Positions 6,577 to 17,100 of a DNA stretch of 32,354 bases are shown here, piece by piece. A program made the position numbers and the translations under genes. The DNA is from a virus: IMG/VR virus record IMGVR_UViG_3300022821_000075, positions 1 through 32,354 of that record; one strand, 5' to 3'. Under the pieces are notes generated by a model that did not search any database, was not told the origin of the DNA, and was given only the letters and a program-made list of their open reading frames with translations. The first letter of the stretch is position 1. The number at the start of each line of letters is the position of its first letter.

Positions 6577-8946
6577 ATGGCCCGAAATCGTACCCTGAAC
6601 ATCGAAGTGGTCCTAGATGAAAAAGGGGCCGTTAAGGGCATTAAGTCTCTCGATGGAGCGGTTAAGTCTCTCGAGAAACAATCCGACAAAACGGGCAAGG
6701 CGGGATTTAGCCTCGGTCAGTCATTCAATATGGCGGTCGGGAATCTTATGGCTTCGGCAATCCAAGCAACGGGCCGGGCAATAAAGGAGTTGGCCCGGCA
6801 GGGACTCGAAATGATCGGTCGTGGTTCTGAACTCATAGAGACGCAGAACAAGTTCAACGTAGTATTTGGAACCTCCACCAAAAAGGTAGATGAGTTCCTA
6901 GACGTATGGGCGAATATGGCGGGCCTAACAAAGGCGGTCGGTCAAGAAATGACCTCGACCTCCGCGTTTATCCTTCAAGGTATTGGGGTCTCAAAAGATG
7001 CTTCGGCAGACCTTTCAATCCAGATCGCGAAAACAGCCGGGGACCTGACTTCGTTTATGAACGTCCCGGCAGAGCAGACTTTCCGGGCAATCAACTCAGC
7101 ACTTCTTGGAGAACGTGAGCGATTGAAGCTCCTGGGCGTGACGTTGAGTGAGGAAGAAATCAAGGTTGAAGCGTATTCTCAGACCGGGAAGAAGTTAACT
7201 CAAGAGTTGACCAAGCAAGAAAAGGTCCTAGCTACCCTGACGTTGATTACGAAAAAAGCGGGTCCTGCTATGGGGGACCTTGAGGCCACTCAGTTTGAGG
7301 TCGCAGCGCAGACAAGGCAGTTCACGGCCCGAGTAGAGGACCTGAAAGATATGTTCGCCGGAGAGTTGATCCCCGGAGTAAAGGACACCATCACGGAATT
7401 AAACAAGTTCTCTCAACGTGACGATGTTTCCAAGTTCGTAAAGGAGATGGGGAAGGCTGTTGCTGAATCGCTATCGACAGCCCTTGATCTTATAATTAGC
7501 ACGATTGACTTTCTCGTTAAGTACAACGGAGAGATCAAGGAGGCAGCACAGATCACGGCTATCCTTACGGCTGCGCTTATTGCGTACCGTACCGCCGTAT
7601 TTATAGCGACTATTGCACAAAAAGGGCTCAACCTTGCAATGGCATTGAACCCAGTAGGCGCAGTCGTGGCAGCAATCACGATCCTGATAGGACTTATGTA
7701 CAAGTTCAGGAAGGAAATCGCTGACGTTGCTGCTAAATGGCTTCGCTTCTTTGGTATCGTTGTTAATGGTGTTTCTAGTCTGCTAACCGCCGTTGAAAAG
7801 CTCGGTATTTTCTCCGGGGCAGTAAAGGGTTTAAAAGGTCTCGTAGATGATGCCAACGACAGCTTGGCTACGTTCGCTACCCGGCTTGATGATGTTGGGG
7901 AATCGGCAACGTCCCTTCCGGGTGTTGGTGATAGCGGAAGTGGCGCCAATTCAGGATCAGGTAGTGAAGAGGAAATCCCACCGATAATAGATGATGAGGC
8001 ACTAAAGAACGAAGCCGAAAGGATTGCCAAGTCTACCCAGTTATTCAAGGAGAACAATTCCCTGAAACTGGCCCAACTTGCAGAATATCACGATGCCGTT
8101 CTCCTTCTCGAGAAAGAGCAGACAGCGACCTTGTTATCAAACGAGGTTAACGGGTCGGATGAGTTCTTTAAAGTCGCTCAGGCCCGCGCTGCGAAGCTCC
8201 TTGAGTTAAAACAAGAGCAAGAAGCGGACGTACTTGCATTGACTCAGGAGTTTTCGGCTGCTGAACTCGCGTATACCGCCGAAGTGGAAGGGCAGGAAAA
8301 GGAACGCCTAGCAGAAATGGATGCTGAGTTCTTGGCTACCAAGCAGGAACAGAATGCAGCCCTTTTAGCACTCCAACAGGAGCATATGGCAATACTGCTT
8401 GAAGCGGGCATTGCCAACGCAGAAGCACAGGAGGCCCTATCAATTAGGGTCGCAGAAGCGAAAGAGGAGGAGGCCCGGCGCGTACAGTCTGCCGTGCTAG
8501 ATATTATCCAGTCGAACCTTTCGGAATCCAAGTCCGCAAAAGAGGCTTTGGCATCCGTATTGAACTCGGTTCGGTCTGCAATCAAGGCCCGCCTAGCCGA
8601 ATCAATCGCCACGCAAATTGCGAAGATTATCAAAACGGTACCATTCCCGTTCAATATTGGAATCGCTGCTGCTGCCGGAGCCGGAATGAGTATGATATTC
8701 AACGCTGCCGTTCCCAAGTTTGAGCGCGGTGTACGTGGTTTCTCGGGTGGTCGCGCCATCGTCGGTGAACGTGGTCCAGAGGAGGTTATCCTGCCTCGAG
8801 GCTCACACGTTATCCCGAACGCGCAATCGAACCTCGGTGGATCCGGTGGCGGTGTGATGGATCTCAAGGGCGTTATCAAAGGGGAAGATATATGGATCGT
8901 GAATCAACGAATCACGGACCGCTATGATAGAGGAGGACTAAGCTGA
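6577..8946 (+). CDS. Tape measure protein
   Basis: 789 residues, the length ruler around which the tail tube polymerises; by the usual ~1.5 Angstrom per residue this suggests a tail near 120 nm. The N-terminal part (1-300) has the recurring NKFNVVFGTSTKKVDEF, TSAFILQGIGVSKDASADLS and NSALLGERERLKLLGVTL segments of siphophage tape measures. Hydrophobic stretches occupy ~325-395, a Gly/Ser linker ~445-465 and long coiled coil ~470-640. The C-terminus has GGRAIVGERGPEEVILPRGSHVIPN, a widespread tape-measure end motif. The start TAATAAAATGG lacks an SD. Its stop overlaps the next ATG (TGATGG). Confidence 0.9.
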   Translation: MARNRTLNIEVVLDEKGAVKGIKSLDGAVKSLEKQSDKTGKAGFSLGQSFNMAVGNLMASAIQATGRAIKELARQGLEMIGRGSELIETQNKFNVVFGTSTKKVDEFLDVWANMAGLTKAVGQEMTSTSAFILQGIGVSKDASADLSIQIAKTAGDLTSFMNVPAEQTFRAINSALLGERERLKLLGVTLSEEEIKVEAYSQTGKKLTQELTKQEKVLATLTLITKKAGPAMGDLEATQFEVAAQTRQFTARVEDLKDMFAGELIPGVKDTITELNKFSQRDDVSKFVKEMGKAVAESLSTALDLIISTIDFLVKYNGEIKEAAQITAILTAALIAYRTAVFIATIAQKGLNLAMALNPVGAVVAAITILIGLMYKFRKEIADVAAKWLRFFGIVVNGVSSLLTAVEKLGIFSGAVKGLKGLVDDANDSLATFATRLDDVGESATSLPGVGDSGSGANSGSGSEEEIPPIIDDEALKNEAERIAKSTQLFKENNSLKLAQLAEYHDAVLLLEKEQTATLLSNEVNGSDEFFKVAQARAAKLLELKQEQEADVLALTQEFSAAELAYTAEVEGQEKERLAEMDAEFLATKQEQNAALLALQQEHMAILLEAGIANAEAQEALSIRVAEAKEEEARRVQSAVLDIIQSNLSESKSAKEALASVLNSVRSAIKARLAESIATQIAKIIKTVPFPFNIGIAAAAGAGMSMIFNAAVPKFERGVRGFSGGRAIVGERGPEEVILPRGSHVIPNAQSNLGGSGGGVMDLKGVIKGEDIWIVNQRITDRYDRGGLS

Positions 8947-11900
8947 TGGCGTGGGGCACAAAATACAGAGAGACGTTTGACACATTAGACGGTGTTCACT
9001 CTTACCAAATAGACTTCAAGTTCAAGGGTTACGGCGGGGGCATCACCGCGGTTGAACTCGCTCATCCGTTCTTGGTCCTCAAGTACGGCTCTGGAGGGGT
9101 TGCTGATCTGCTAAAATGGAATATGGCCTCTCAGGCAGAGGTTGTTGTTCACGATGATAGTTCAGGCACTTTCCGGACGGATATCTCTGAATCAGATGAG
9201 GATGAGGTAATAATTGAGATCGAACGAGATTCGGCCCTGTTTTGGGCAGGTTTCGTAAAATCCGAGATTCAGTCAAAACCCCTTAATGACACAGAGCGGA
9301 ATGTTACCGTTAGGGCATTGTGTGGAATAGACCTTTCAAAAGGTCGGGCCTACGATAATTCGGGGACTAACTACACCGGGCGTGAAAAACTATCCGTAGT
9401 CCTTTCAAGAGCATTGGCGAAGATCGGTGTTGATCTTGGGATCGATTCAAATAATTTTGCCTCGAACTGGTACCCGTTCCGGGACTCCTCAGATATCTCC
9501 GGAGACCCGCTTAATACGGTTGAACTAAATCAGAGTTGGTTATTAGCCGATACGGGAGCAACCTATTCGGCCTACACAGTAATGAAGGAAATCGCATCTC
9601 GTTTCGGAATGCGGGTGATGCAGGTCGGAGGAAAGTGGTTTGTTACTCAGTCCTACTTAACCCGGGGTGCATCCTACACGGTATATGAGTATGATGCCTC
9701 CGGAACGGCGGTGACGTCCGCTTCAATAGGAACCGTTACCCCTATCGTCGTTGGTTCAGGCGTGGCGGGCGCGAATGATATTGAGTTAACTGTTGATGGT
9801 GAAATCACAGGAGCCTCGGCACTACGCAAGTCCAAGACTAAATACATTCACGGAATACGGGACGAAATCCTCATTGAAAACGGTGATTTCGAGGATATCA
9901 CATCATCTGAACCTGATAACTGGACCGCATCAGCAGTTGGGGCGGGCGAGTCGTATGCGCGTGGACACAACTCAACTAATTCACTAGCCTTTGACTCGGT
10001 AGTCTACACCTCCGGCCCGGTTGCTAACCTTGCCACGAAAAACAGGTCTCAATCTGCCGGGTTTATAAATGCCGACACTCAAATGCAGTTGTCAGGTATG
10101 TTTCGCGCCCTCAAGATTGACGCAGAAGGAGATGGAACGTGGGTCAACTCACGCCTTTCCCGTCCTATGTTTTGGTCCCTGTCTCAGCAGGACCTATCGG
10201 GAGCTTGGCTTGCTTATGACGATACGGACGAAACGTGGAAATCCGTTTTATCGGGTGTTTACTACAAGAACAGGGTTGACGCGCTGCCTCATTCGTGGAA
10301 GTCGCTAAAGCGTATTGTTGCAGCCCCGGGGACACCGGGGAAAGTGTGGTTACACCTTTGGAACGGTGTCGACACCGTTGATCTTGGTTCATCATCGTAT
10401 GAGATTGATAAATTCCTTTGGGACCAAGTCGGCCTAACTCCTCTCCCGAATGGAGAGACTGTTACGAAAGGCATTGAAACGACTCTTGAGAACACAGTAG
10501 CAATCAATTCCAAAACCGACGATGGATACGAGTTCATCCTCGGTGATGGCCCGAGTGAAATACACATTTCCCGGCTAACGTTTTCGGACGGTGGTGTGGA
10601 TATACCAACATCAGGTTGGCAGTCCGGGGCTTACTCAGGAGGCTCGACTACCGGGAATTCTATTGACTACCTATGGAACAAGGAGAACCTGATTCAAGGG
10701 AGGACTATTCAGAAACGCCTCATTGGTACGCTCCGACTCAAGGGAACCTCAGACTACCTGCCTCATCAAGCCCTTTCTTATGACGGCAGCCAATACGCTT
10801 GCACCCATTACAGACTTGATGCCTACCGTAGAAAGATATCCGTTGACTGTACAGAAACTTTGGCAACGGCCTCGGTGACGGCTACCGGATGGACCGTTAT
10901 CCTCAAGGATGCGCTGAATATCGCCAACACGGTTACTTCTGATTTTACTACGTCTTTGGATAATGCATCATCCTTTGACAATATCGCAATCACTACGGCC
11001 CCTTATGCCATTGGGGAGATCAGCGAATTAGACGTTGAACCACTCGAGAAGGGACTCGAGTATGGATCGCTATTGGTAGTTATTCCCCCGGGCGGTGGGT
11101 TCATATCGGTCCGGCTTGATACGGCTGCTGCTGTTGGGGCTGAGACTCTTTCTATTGACCCTATCTACTTGTCTGAGGTACTCCGATATCCTGCCGGGAT
11201 AAAACTGACAGAGGCCGAGGTTCGATCAGCGTTTATAAAAACGCAAGAGTCCATTTCCTTACTCGTTGAAGGCGGTCCCGTTTGTACTGCCGGGGGAACG
11301 CTTGGATCAGGTGCAAGAACCTCTATGAGTGTGTCTGCAGTGACACAGGTTTTAAGATCAGGAGAAACGCTTACAATCGTTCCTGCTGACGGATCGGACC
11401 CCATCGAACTAGAATTGAGCGCGGACACGGCAATCGGTGACGTCTCTATCTCGTTCGTCTCAAATACGTTTGCGGTAACAATAGGTGATCCGCTTTATGG
11501 CGCCGGGAATGCAACGGGCGAACTCAGGGTTGAGTCGAACCGAATAACAGCCGAGATAACAAAAGAGGGCGAACAGTACGGACTCCTTTCTTCCGGGATA
11601 TCCTCAGATACGACGATTGGCATAAAAGCCCCAGGAATCGTTGGAGCCCTTAAAGTCGGCGATACGCTACTGCACCAACGGATATCTACGGGGCAGCAGA
11701 GTGTTTTGACTGTCGCTGCTGACGCATCAGCAACAGCAACGTCGATAACTGTTGATGCGAACTCCGTTGTAGGAGATGAGGATGATGCGCTTACGCCGGG
11801 GGCAATCGTCGCACTACGGCTTGGGTTTGACGGAATAGAAGTGGAAGGCCCGGCCCTTTACTCAACCAACTTTGACGGCACGTTCGACGCTTCTTGGAAT

Positions 11901-13643
11901 ATCACGGCCCGGGGAACTACCGGATGGGCGTTTACCAAGACAGGAGACTTCGCAGCAACGAACGTATTACTGTCCGGGTCGATAGTTATTACTGGCGGTT
12001 CAGGAATCGCAAGCCTTACAGATGCCGGGGCGTTGGCTACGGCTGACAGCTTGGATGATGTTCCAAACGGATCGACCTATGCCCGCGTATTGGCCTCTAA
12101 AATTTCGAGCGGTTCGGTGCTGCTGTCCGGTGCGACAGGGTCGCTAGATGATGTTGGAGACGGGTCCTCATATGGACGCATTTTGCTGACCGCTATTTCA
12201 GCAGGGCGAATCCTATTAGCGGAGGCAACGGGCAGTTTAGATGATCTAGCCAACGGAACGTATGCAAAGGTTCTCACTACCGATATCTCAGCCGGGCATA
12301 TTCTTTTGTCCGCAGCGACCGGGAGTTTGGACGATATTTCAAACGGGGCTACGTATGGCAGAGTAAACACGACCGCGATTTCAGGCGGTAATATCCTCCT
12401 AAGTACGTCAGTTGGTAATATTGACGATGTTTCGGAAGGAGCGACTTATGGCAAGCTGAAACTTACTGACATGTCTGCCGGACGTATTTTAATACTCGGA
12501 TCAACCGGGGCAACAGTTATTACAGGAGGGGCGATTCAATCCGGGTCCATTGTTGCAGATGACATCACAGTAACGAATCTTTCATCTATAAACTCCGATC
12601 TTGGCGCGGTGACAGCCGGATCTATTGATATCAACTCCGCTTTTGTGGTTACGGCTCTTGGAGCGGTGACGGCCTCGAGTATGTCGATCACCGGAGGATC
12701 TATTACCGGAGGCACAATCAATATCGGCCCGGACGTTTTCACCGTTGATGCAGGTGGAGTTGTTACTGCATCCAACCTGACCGTGACCGGAGGCTCGATC
12801 AATCTTGGTAGTGGCGTTTTCACGGCAGACAACGCCGGGGCTGTGACTTCCTCGAATGCTACCCTGACCGGAGGGTCAATCAATATTGGGCCTAACGTAT
12901 TTACCGTTTCAACGGGTGGGGCGGTGATTGCCTCGAGCGCGACAGTTTCCGGGGCAATAACAGCGAGTACCCTGACCGCCACGACTGCCGGAAGCATTGC
13001 CAACCTTACTATCACAGGAGACCTTCAAACATCAGGATATTCTGTCTCTACGGCAGGGGTTCAACTTTCGACAACGGGGCTAATAACAAGAACGAATGCA
13101 ACGACATATACGCAAATTACAGCAGGGGTATTTACAGCCTCTCACGCTTCGGGTACAACAATTATTGCCGGAAACATTATATCGACCCCTTCAATTTCTG
13201 TATCAGGCTCAACGGCCACGATTGCGGGGGCTTATATCTACCGGGCGAACGGAACAGATATTCCGGTGACGGACGGGGGAACAGGCTCCTCTACGGCCTC
13301 CGGAGCAAGGACAAATCTCGGGTTGGCCATCGGTAGTGACGTTCAGGCGTACGACACTTTCCTGAATGATATCGCGGGACTATCAGACCCCGGGGCAGAC
13401 AATATGCTATTTTGGGACGATTCAGCCTCATCAATGGCATTTCTTACGCTTGGAAGTGGTCTCTCGATAGTATCAACCGAACTCCGGGCCGAATGCTATT
13501 CGGTAGCAACAGGGGTTGGTGCTGAAACTGCGTTGTATATTCCATCCACCACGCAACACGGATCGGCAGGTTCTCTTTATGGTTACATTGAGTTTAGTCT
13601 CGGTGGGACACTTAAAAAAATAGCTATTTACGATATCTCATAA
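8946..13643 (+). CDS. Tail hub/tip and fibre protein
   Basis: 1565 residues, directly after the tape measure. The first ~400 residues (YRETFDTLDGVHSYQIDF..., VVVHDDSSGTFRTDIS, FWAGFVKSEIQSKPL, MKEIASRFGMRVMQ) have the look of baseplate-hub domains that adapt the tube end. The middle has repeated beta modules (ETLSID, ATSITVDANSVVGDE). Around 12040-12510 there are five ~31-residue repeats with SLDD..NG.TYG...T.ISAG.ILL, then three ~27-residue repeats of GGSINIG..VFT. The C-terminal ~100 residues carry GGTGSSTASGARTNLGLAIG and VQAYDTFLNDIA, which are fibre-attachment motifs. It probably binds the host surface. Confidence 0.75.
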   Translation: MAWGTKYRETFDTLDGVHSYQIDFKFKGYGGGITAVELAHPFLVLKYGSGGVADLLKWNMASQAEVVVHDDSSGTFRTDISESDEDEVIIEIERDSALFWAGFVKSEIQSKPLNDTERNVTVRALCGIDLSKGRAYDNSGTNYTGREKLSVVLSRALAKIGVDLGIDSNNFASNWYPFRDSSDISGDPLNTVELNQSWLLADTGATYSAYTVMKEIASRFGMRVMQVGGKWFVTQSYLTRGASYTVYEYDASGTAVTSASIGTVTPIVVGSGVAGANDIELTVDGEITGASALRKSKTKYIHGIRDEILIENGDFEDITSSEPDNWTASAVGAGESYARGHNSTNSLAFDSVVYTSGPVANLATKNRSQSAGFINADTQMQLSGMFRALKIDAEGDGTWVNSRLSRPMFWSLSQQDLSGAWLAYDDTDETWKSVLSGVYYKNRVDALPHSWKSLKRIVAAPGTPGKVWLHLWNGVDTVDLGSSSYEIDKFLWDQVGLTPLPNGETVTKGIETTLENTVAINSKTDDGYEFILGDGPSEIHISRLTFSDGGVDIPTSGWQSGAYSGGSTTGNSIDYLWNKENLIQGRTIQKRLIGTLRLKGTSDYLPHQALSYDGSQYACTHYRLDAYRRKISVDCTETLATASVTATGWTVILKDALNIANTVTSDFTTSLDNASSFDNIAITTAPYAIGEISELDVEPLEKGLEYGSLLVVIPPGGGFISVRLDTAAAVGAETLSIDPIYLSEVLRYPAGIKLTEAEVRSAFIKTQESISLLVEGGPVCTAGGTLGSGARTSMSVSAVTQVLRSGETLTIVPADGSDPIELELSADTAIGDVSISFVSNTFAVTIGDPLYGAGNATGELRVESNRITAEITKEGEQYGLLSSGISSDTTIGIKAPGIVGALKVGDTLLHQRISTGQQSVLTVAADASATATSITVDANSVVGDEDDALTPGAIVALRLGFDGIEVEGPALYSTNFDGTFDASWNITARGTTGWAFTKTGDFAATNVLLSGSIVITGGSGIASLTDAGALATADSLDDVPNGSTYARVLASKISSGSVLLSGATGSLDDVGDGSSYGRILLTAISAGRILLAEATGSLDDLANGTYAKVLTTDISAGHILLSAATGSLDDISNGATYGRVNTTAISGGNILLSTSVGNIDDVSEGATYGKLKLTDMSAGRILILGSTGATVITGGAIQSGSIVADDITVTNLSSINSDLGAVTAGSIDINSAFVVTALGAVTASSMSITGGSITGGTINIGPDVFTVDAGGVVTASNLTVTGGSINLGSGVFTADNAGAVTSSNATLTGGSINIGPNVFTVSTGGAVIASSATVSGAITASTLTATTAGSIANLTITGDLQTSGYSVSTAGVQLSTTGLITRTNATTYTQITAGVFTASHASGTTIIAGNIISTPSISVSGSTATIAGAYIYRANGTDIPVTDGGTGSSTASGARTNLGLAIGSDVQAYDTFLNDIAGLSDPGADNMLFWDDSASSMAFLTLGSGLSIVSTELRAECYSVATGVGAETALYIPSTTQHGSAGSLYGYIEFSLGGTLKKIAIYDIS
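12040..12960 (+). repeat. Tandem protein repeats in the hub/fibre gene
   Basis: Five copies of a ~31-codon unit begin at the SLDD/NIDD codons near 12050, 12142, 12233, 12323 and 12416. Three shorter ~27-codon units centred on GGSIN(I/L)G follow at about 12690-12960. The DNA copies are divergent, so the repeats are old or conserved at protein level. They probably form a beta-helical or beta-prism shaft. Confidence 0.65.
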
Positions 13644-13978
13644 TGAAAAACGTAACACCACTTCCAAGACTTATCGGCGTAGTTGTTCAGATCGGGCCTT
13701 TTGATACCGACCTGACCGGGAAAACCGTTCGGGTATTTGCCGTAAATGATTCCGACTCAACCGATAAAACGGAAATATCGGATTCATTAGGGATTCCCGG
13801 GCAAGCGGTAGATGCCATGTATAGCCCGGTTTGCGACCTTTCCGGCCTAGCCTTGAGAACAGATTACAAACTCGTTTCATATACTGATACCGTTGGCGGG
13901 ATGCGAACAACTCTCATCCCGAACCCTGACACTCCACGCGACTTCTTATTTAACCTATTCGATCCTGATGGCAACTAA
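13643..13978 (+). CDS. Small virion-associated protein, unknown
   Basis: 111 residues, starting in the TAATG overlap with the hub gene. Beta-rich: LTGKTVRVFAVNDSDSTDK, LALRTDYKLVSYTDTVGGMRTTLIPN. No family recognised. The compact immunoglobulin-like composition and the location between two fibre genes suggest a tail-tip or fibre-accessory role. The next gene's ATG (13968) lies 11 nt inside its end. Confidence 0.5.
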   Translation: MKNVTPLPRLIGVVVQIGPFDTDLTGKTVRVFAVNDSDSTDKTEISDSLGIPGQAVDAMYSPVCDLSGLALRTDYKLVSYTDTVGGMRTTLIPNPDTPRDFLFNLFDPDGN

Positions 13979-14168
13979 TCAGAGAAATTCAACAGGGCGA
14001 GGCGCGGTCCGAATGGTAGTGCCGAGCGGACAGGCTAGGATGCTCGTTCCCCGAGGAGTAGTTACGATTAATGAAAACGTGACTGTCCGGACCTACCTCC
14101 TCTTAGATAACTTTTTAACCTTTCTCGTTGACGATGAAGGAACGGCCTTAACTGACAGGGTGACATAA
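13968..14168 (+). CDS. Small fibre-region protein, unknown
   Basis: 66 residues from the ATG at 13968, chosen because it overlaps the end of the previous gene and gives a sensible N-terminus (MATNQRNSTGRGAVRMVVP). The frame is open further upstream but that stretch is inside the preceding gene. Short beta strands (ARMLVPRGVVTINENVTVRTYLLLDNFLTFLVDD) are seen. Its stop overlaps the start of the long fibre gene (TAATG). It may be a fibre linker; no homolog recognised. Confidence 0.45.
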   Translation: MATNQRNSTGRGAVRMVVPSGQARMLVPRGVVTINENVTVRTYLLLDNFLTFLVDDEGTALTDRVT

Positions 14169-17100
14169 TGAGCGATCCACTTGTACTCGTAACGCTTGAT
14201 TCTAGGGATGAAGTTGTTGCTCCTGCCGATGGTGATTATCTAGGCTTGCAGGTTGCGGGCGTATGGAAGAAGGTGGCACTTTCTGTCCTCGCTCAGTACG
14301 TTGGCGATGAAGTAGAGTCTGACTACGCGAACACGGCATCCGTTGAGACCATTACTGGAATATGGTCCTACAACGTGGCGCCTGAGTTCAATGCCGGGGT
14401 TCGAATGGAGCAAGAATCCTCACCTCCTTCCGGGGTGGCAGGTTATTCAACCCTATATGTTAACGCTGCCGGGGCCTTGATCTCTATTGATGAGGCGGGG
14501 TCCTCTGAAACCGTTTCTTTTTTAGAAAGGGCTCAGAGTTTTACGGCAACTCAGACGTTCTCCGGAGTTGATATCAACGGCGGTAATATCGACGGGACAA
14601 TTATTGGTGCTGCTACGGCTGCTGCCGGTTCGTTCACAACGCTTGGAACGAGTGGGCTTGCTTCGCTTAATAGTCTATCACTTACAACCGTACTATCGGC
14701 TACCTACGGCGGTACAGGGCTAACGTCCATATCGACCCTTCTTAATTCAAACGTCACGCCAACCACTTTAGGCTTGGTGATCGGTACAAGCGTACAAGCC
14801 TACCACGCCACACTCGCGGCTGTTTCAGCAGGTACGTACACGGGCTCGACCTCTATTGTAACACTTGGCACAATAGCAACGGGCGCAATCCCTGCTTCAC
14901 TCGTCACAGCAGGCACGTTCGGCGCAGGGGCGTATGTCTTTCCGAGTACGTTGGCTAGTGGAACCCACACTATTTCGTCTGATTTGATTCTAGCAACGGG
15001 ATCAATAACTAGTGCAAGTGGAGCTATATCGTTTGGAAACGAGAATCTCACCACCACAGGCGTTGTCACTATTGGGGCGGACTCGACAAGTGTAAAGCTA
15101 AATATAATTGGCAATCGGAGTGATGTTGCGGGGGAAGGATTTGTCACCCTAACAGATGTATATAAATCGGCTTTCAGGTTGGACACTAGTAACAGGTTCA
15201 ACCTTGATATGTACAACGGCTCAACGTGGTATAATGCTTTTTCTGTTTCTACGATAGGCGCAGTCACATTCGCGGGCGCACTCTCAGGGATAACAACGCT
15301 TGGAACGAGTGGGTTGGCTACGCTCGCGTCCTTAACCGTAACGGGCGCGGTTATTCTGAAAGGGGCCACAATGTCCACCTTCATTGCCACGTTGATTGAT
15401 GACGCGACACAAGGTGACGCGCAGACCACGCTCGGAGTCGATCCGTCAGGAACGGACAATTCGACCGATGTAACTCTAGGCGGGTCACTTGATTACCTAA
15501 CCTTATCGGGTCAGGTTCTAACACGTAACGCGATTGTACTGACAACAGACGTTTCGGGTGTATTGCCCGTTGCGAATGGTGGAACGGCGTTAACGTCCAT
15601 TTCTACACTACTCAACTCGAACGTAACACCAACCACACTAAGCCTTGTGATCGGGGAAGATACACAAGCCTATTCATCCGTATTGGACGGTGTATCAGCA
15701 GGTACCTACACCATCCCCGCCGAAAGGGTAGATCCAGGTACGTTCCCAAGTGGGGCGTATGTATTTCAGGGCGCACTCTCAGGGATAACCGACCTCACCA
15801 TGTCGGGGGCGTTGGCACTTGGATCAGGCACAATAACCACTACGGGGGCGGTAGGAACGGGCGTCGCTACACACGGTACAGGTGCAGTCGTTCAAGTGTA
15901 TTCAGGTGTAACTTCGAGTACATTCTTACCACAGTTAATGGTTTTTGACGGTGCATTTAGTGGCGGAATACTCGTTAAGACAGACAGTACAACGGCGGCT
16001 AGGGGTGGACAAGTAACACTGGCAAGGTCAAATGGCTCAACAAATGGACTCGTCAACAATGGTGATGTATTAGGAGCAATTAACTTTGCAGGGGCAGACG
16101 GTGCAGATTACCGGAGCGTTGGGGCTTCGATAGTTGGTGTTGTGTCTGGCACGGCGGGCGTAAACGATATGCCCGCTTCTCTCAAGTTTTACACAACTCA
16201 AAGCGGTAACCAAAACCCCACACTTGCACTAACGATAGACGCGACACAAGTTTCCACGTTTGCGAGTACCGTAATAACTACGGCTTCTGGTGGGTTCAAA
16301 AGTGCAACCACTACGGCAAATGACAGAACACCGATTTGGCGCGTTGGTGATGCAGACGCATACGGATTCAGTTACTTCAGGGGAACGGCAAGTCTAGGTA
16401 CTGATGGTATCGGCTTTCATCTTGGCACAGCAACGGCAGCAGCTTCAATACTAAACATTATTCCAGCAGGAATAGTGGTGACGGGAACTGGTAGCTTTAC
16501 AGGCAACGTCCTCATCGGAACCACCACAGACACCTACGGGACGTTGCAGGTGAGTGGGGAGATGATGGCAGGTGATTCACTTTCTAACGCATTGTACACA
16601 AGTAGTGGGTCACTAAACGGGGCTTACGGCACAGACACTGATTCGGGCGCGTTGATATTTAATAACGTTGGCTATCAAAACGGCACGTCTAGGTTTAGAG
16701 ATTCTATATTCAAGGACGGGAAGAACACAACCGTAATGAGCATAGACGGCTCTGCCAAAGCCCTTACGATGGTAGACGGAGCCAACTTCGTTCTTGGTGG
16801 ATCGACTCTCGCTGCTTCTGCGACCAATACAATTCACGTTTACGATGGTACGGCCCCAACAGGGGCTATAACAAACGGTGCTTTACTTTGGTCGGAAGGA
16901 GGGGAAATGAAGGTTATGGACTCAGGGGCCAACACCACGACACTATCACCTCATAACTCCTCGCTACTCCCGGCAGGACACTTTTCCGAATTGATGGGAT
17001 GGGGTTACTACTCAACCAACTCGATTCTCGGATATGCGGTAAACGCTGATATCTCAAAAGCCCTGAGATACCTAGAGCAACTCTTGGGTGAGGATATTGT

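Noticed and set aside
7413-8879. Long - strand open frames opposite the tape measure
   Set aside because: Antisense shadows of a GC-patterned coding region with Ala/Ser/Arg-rich nonsense composition.
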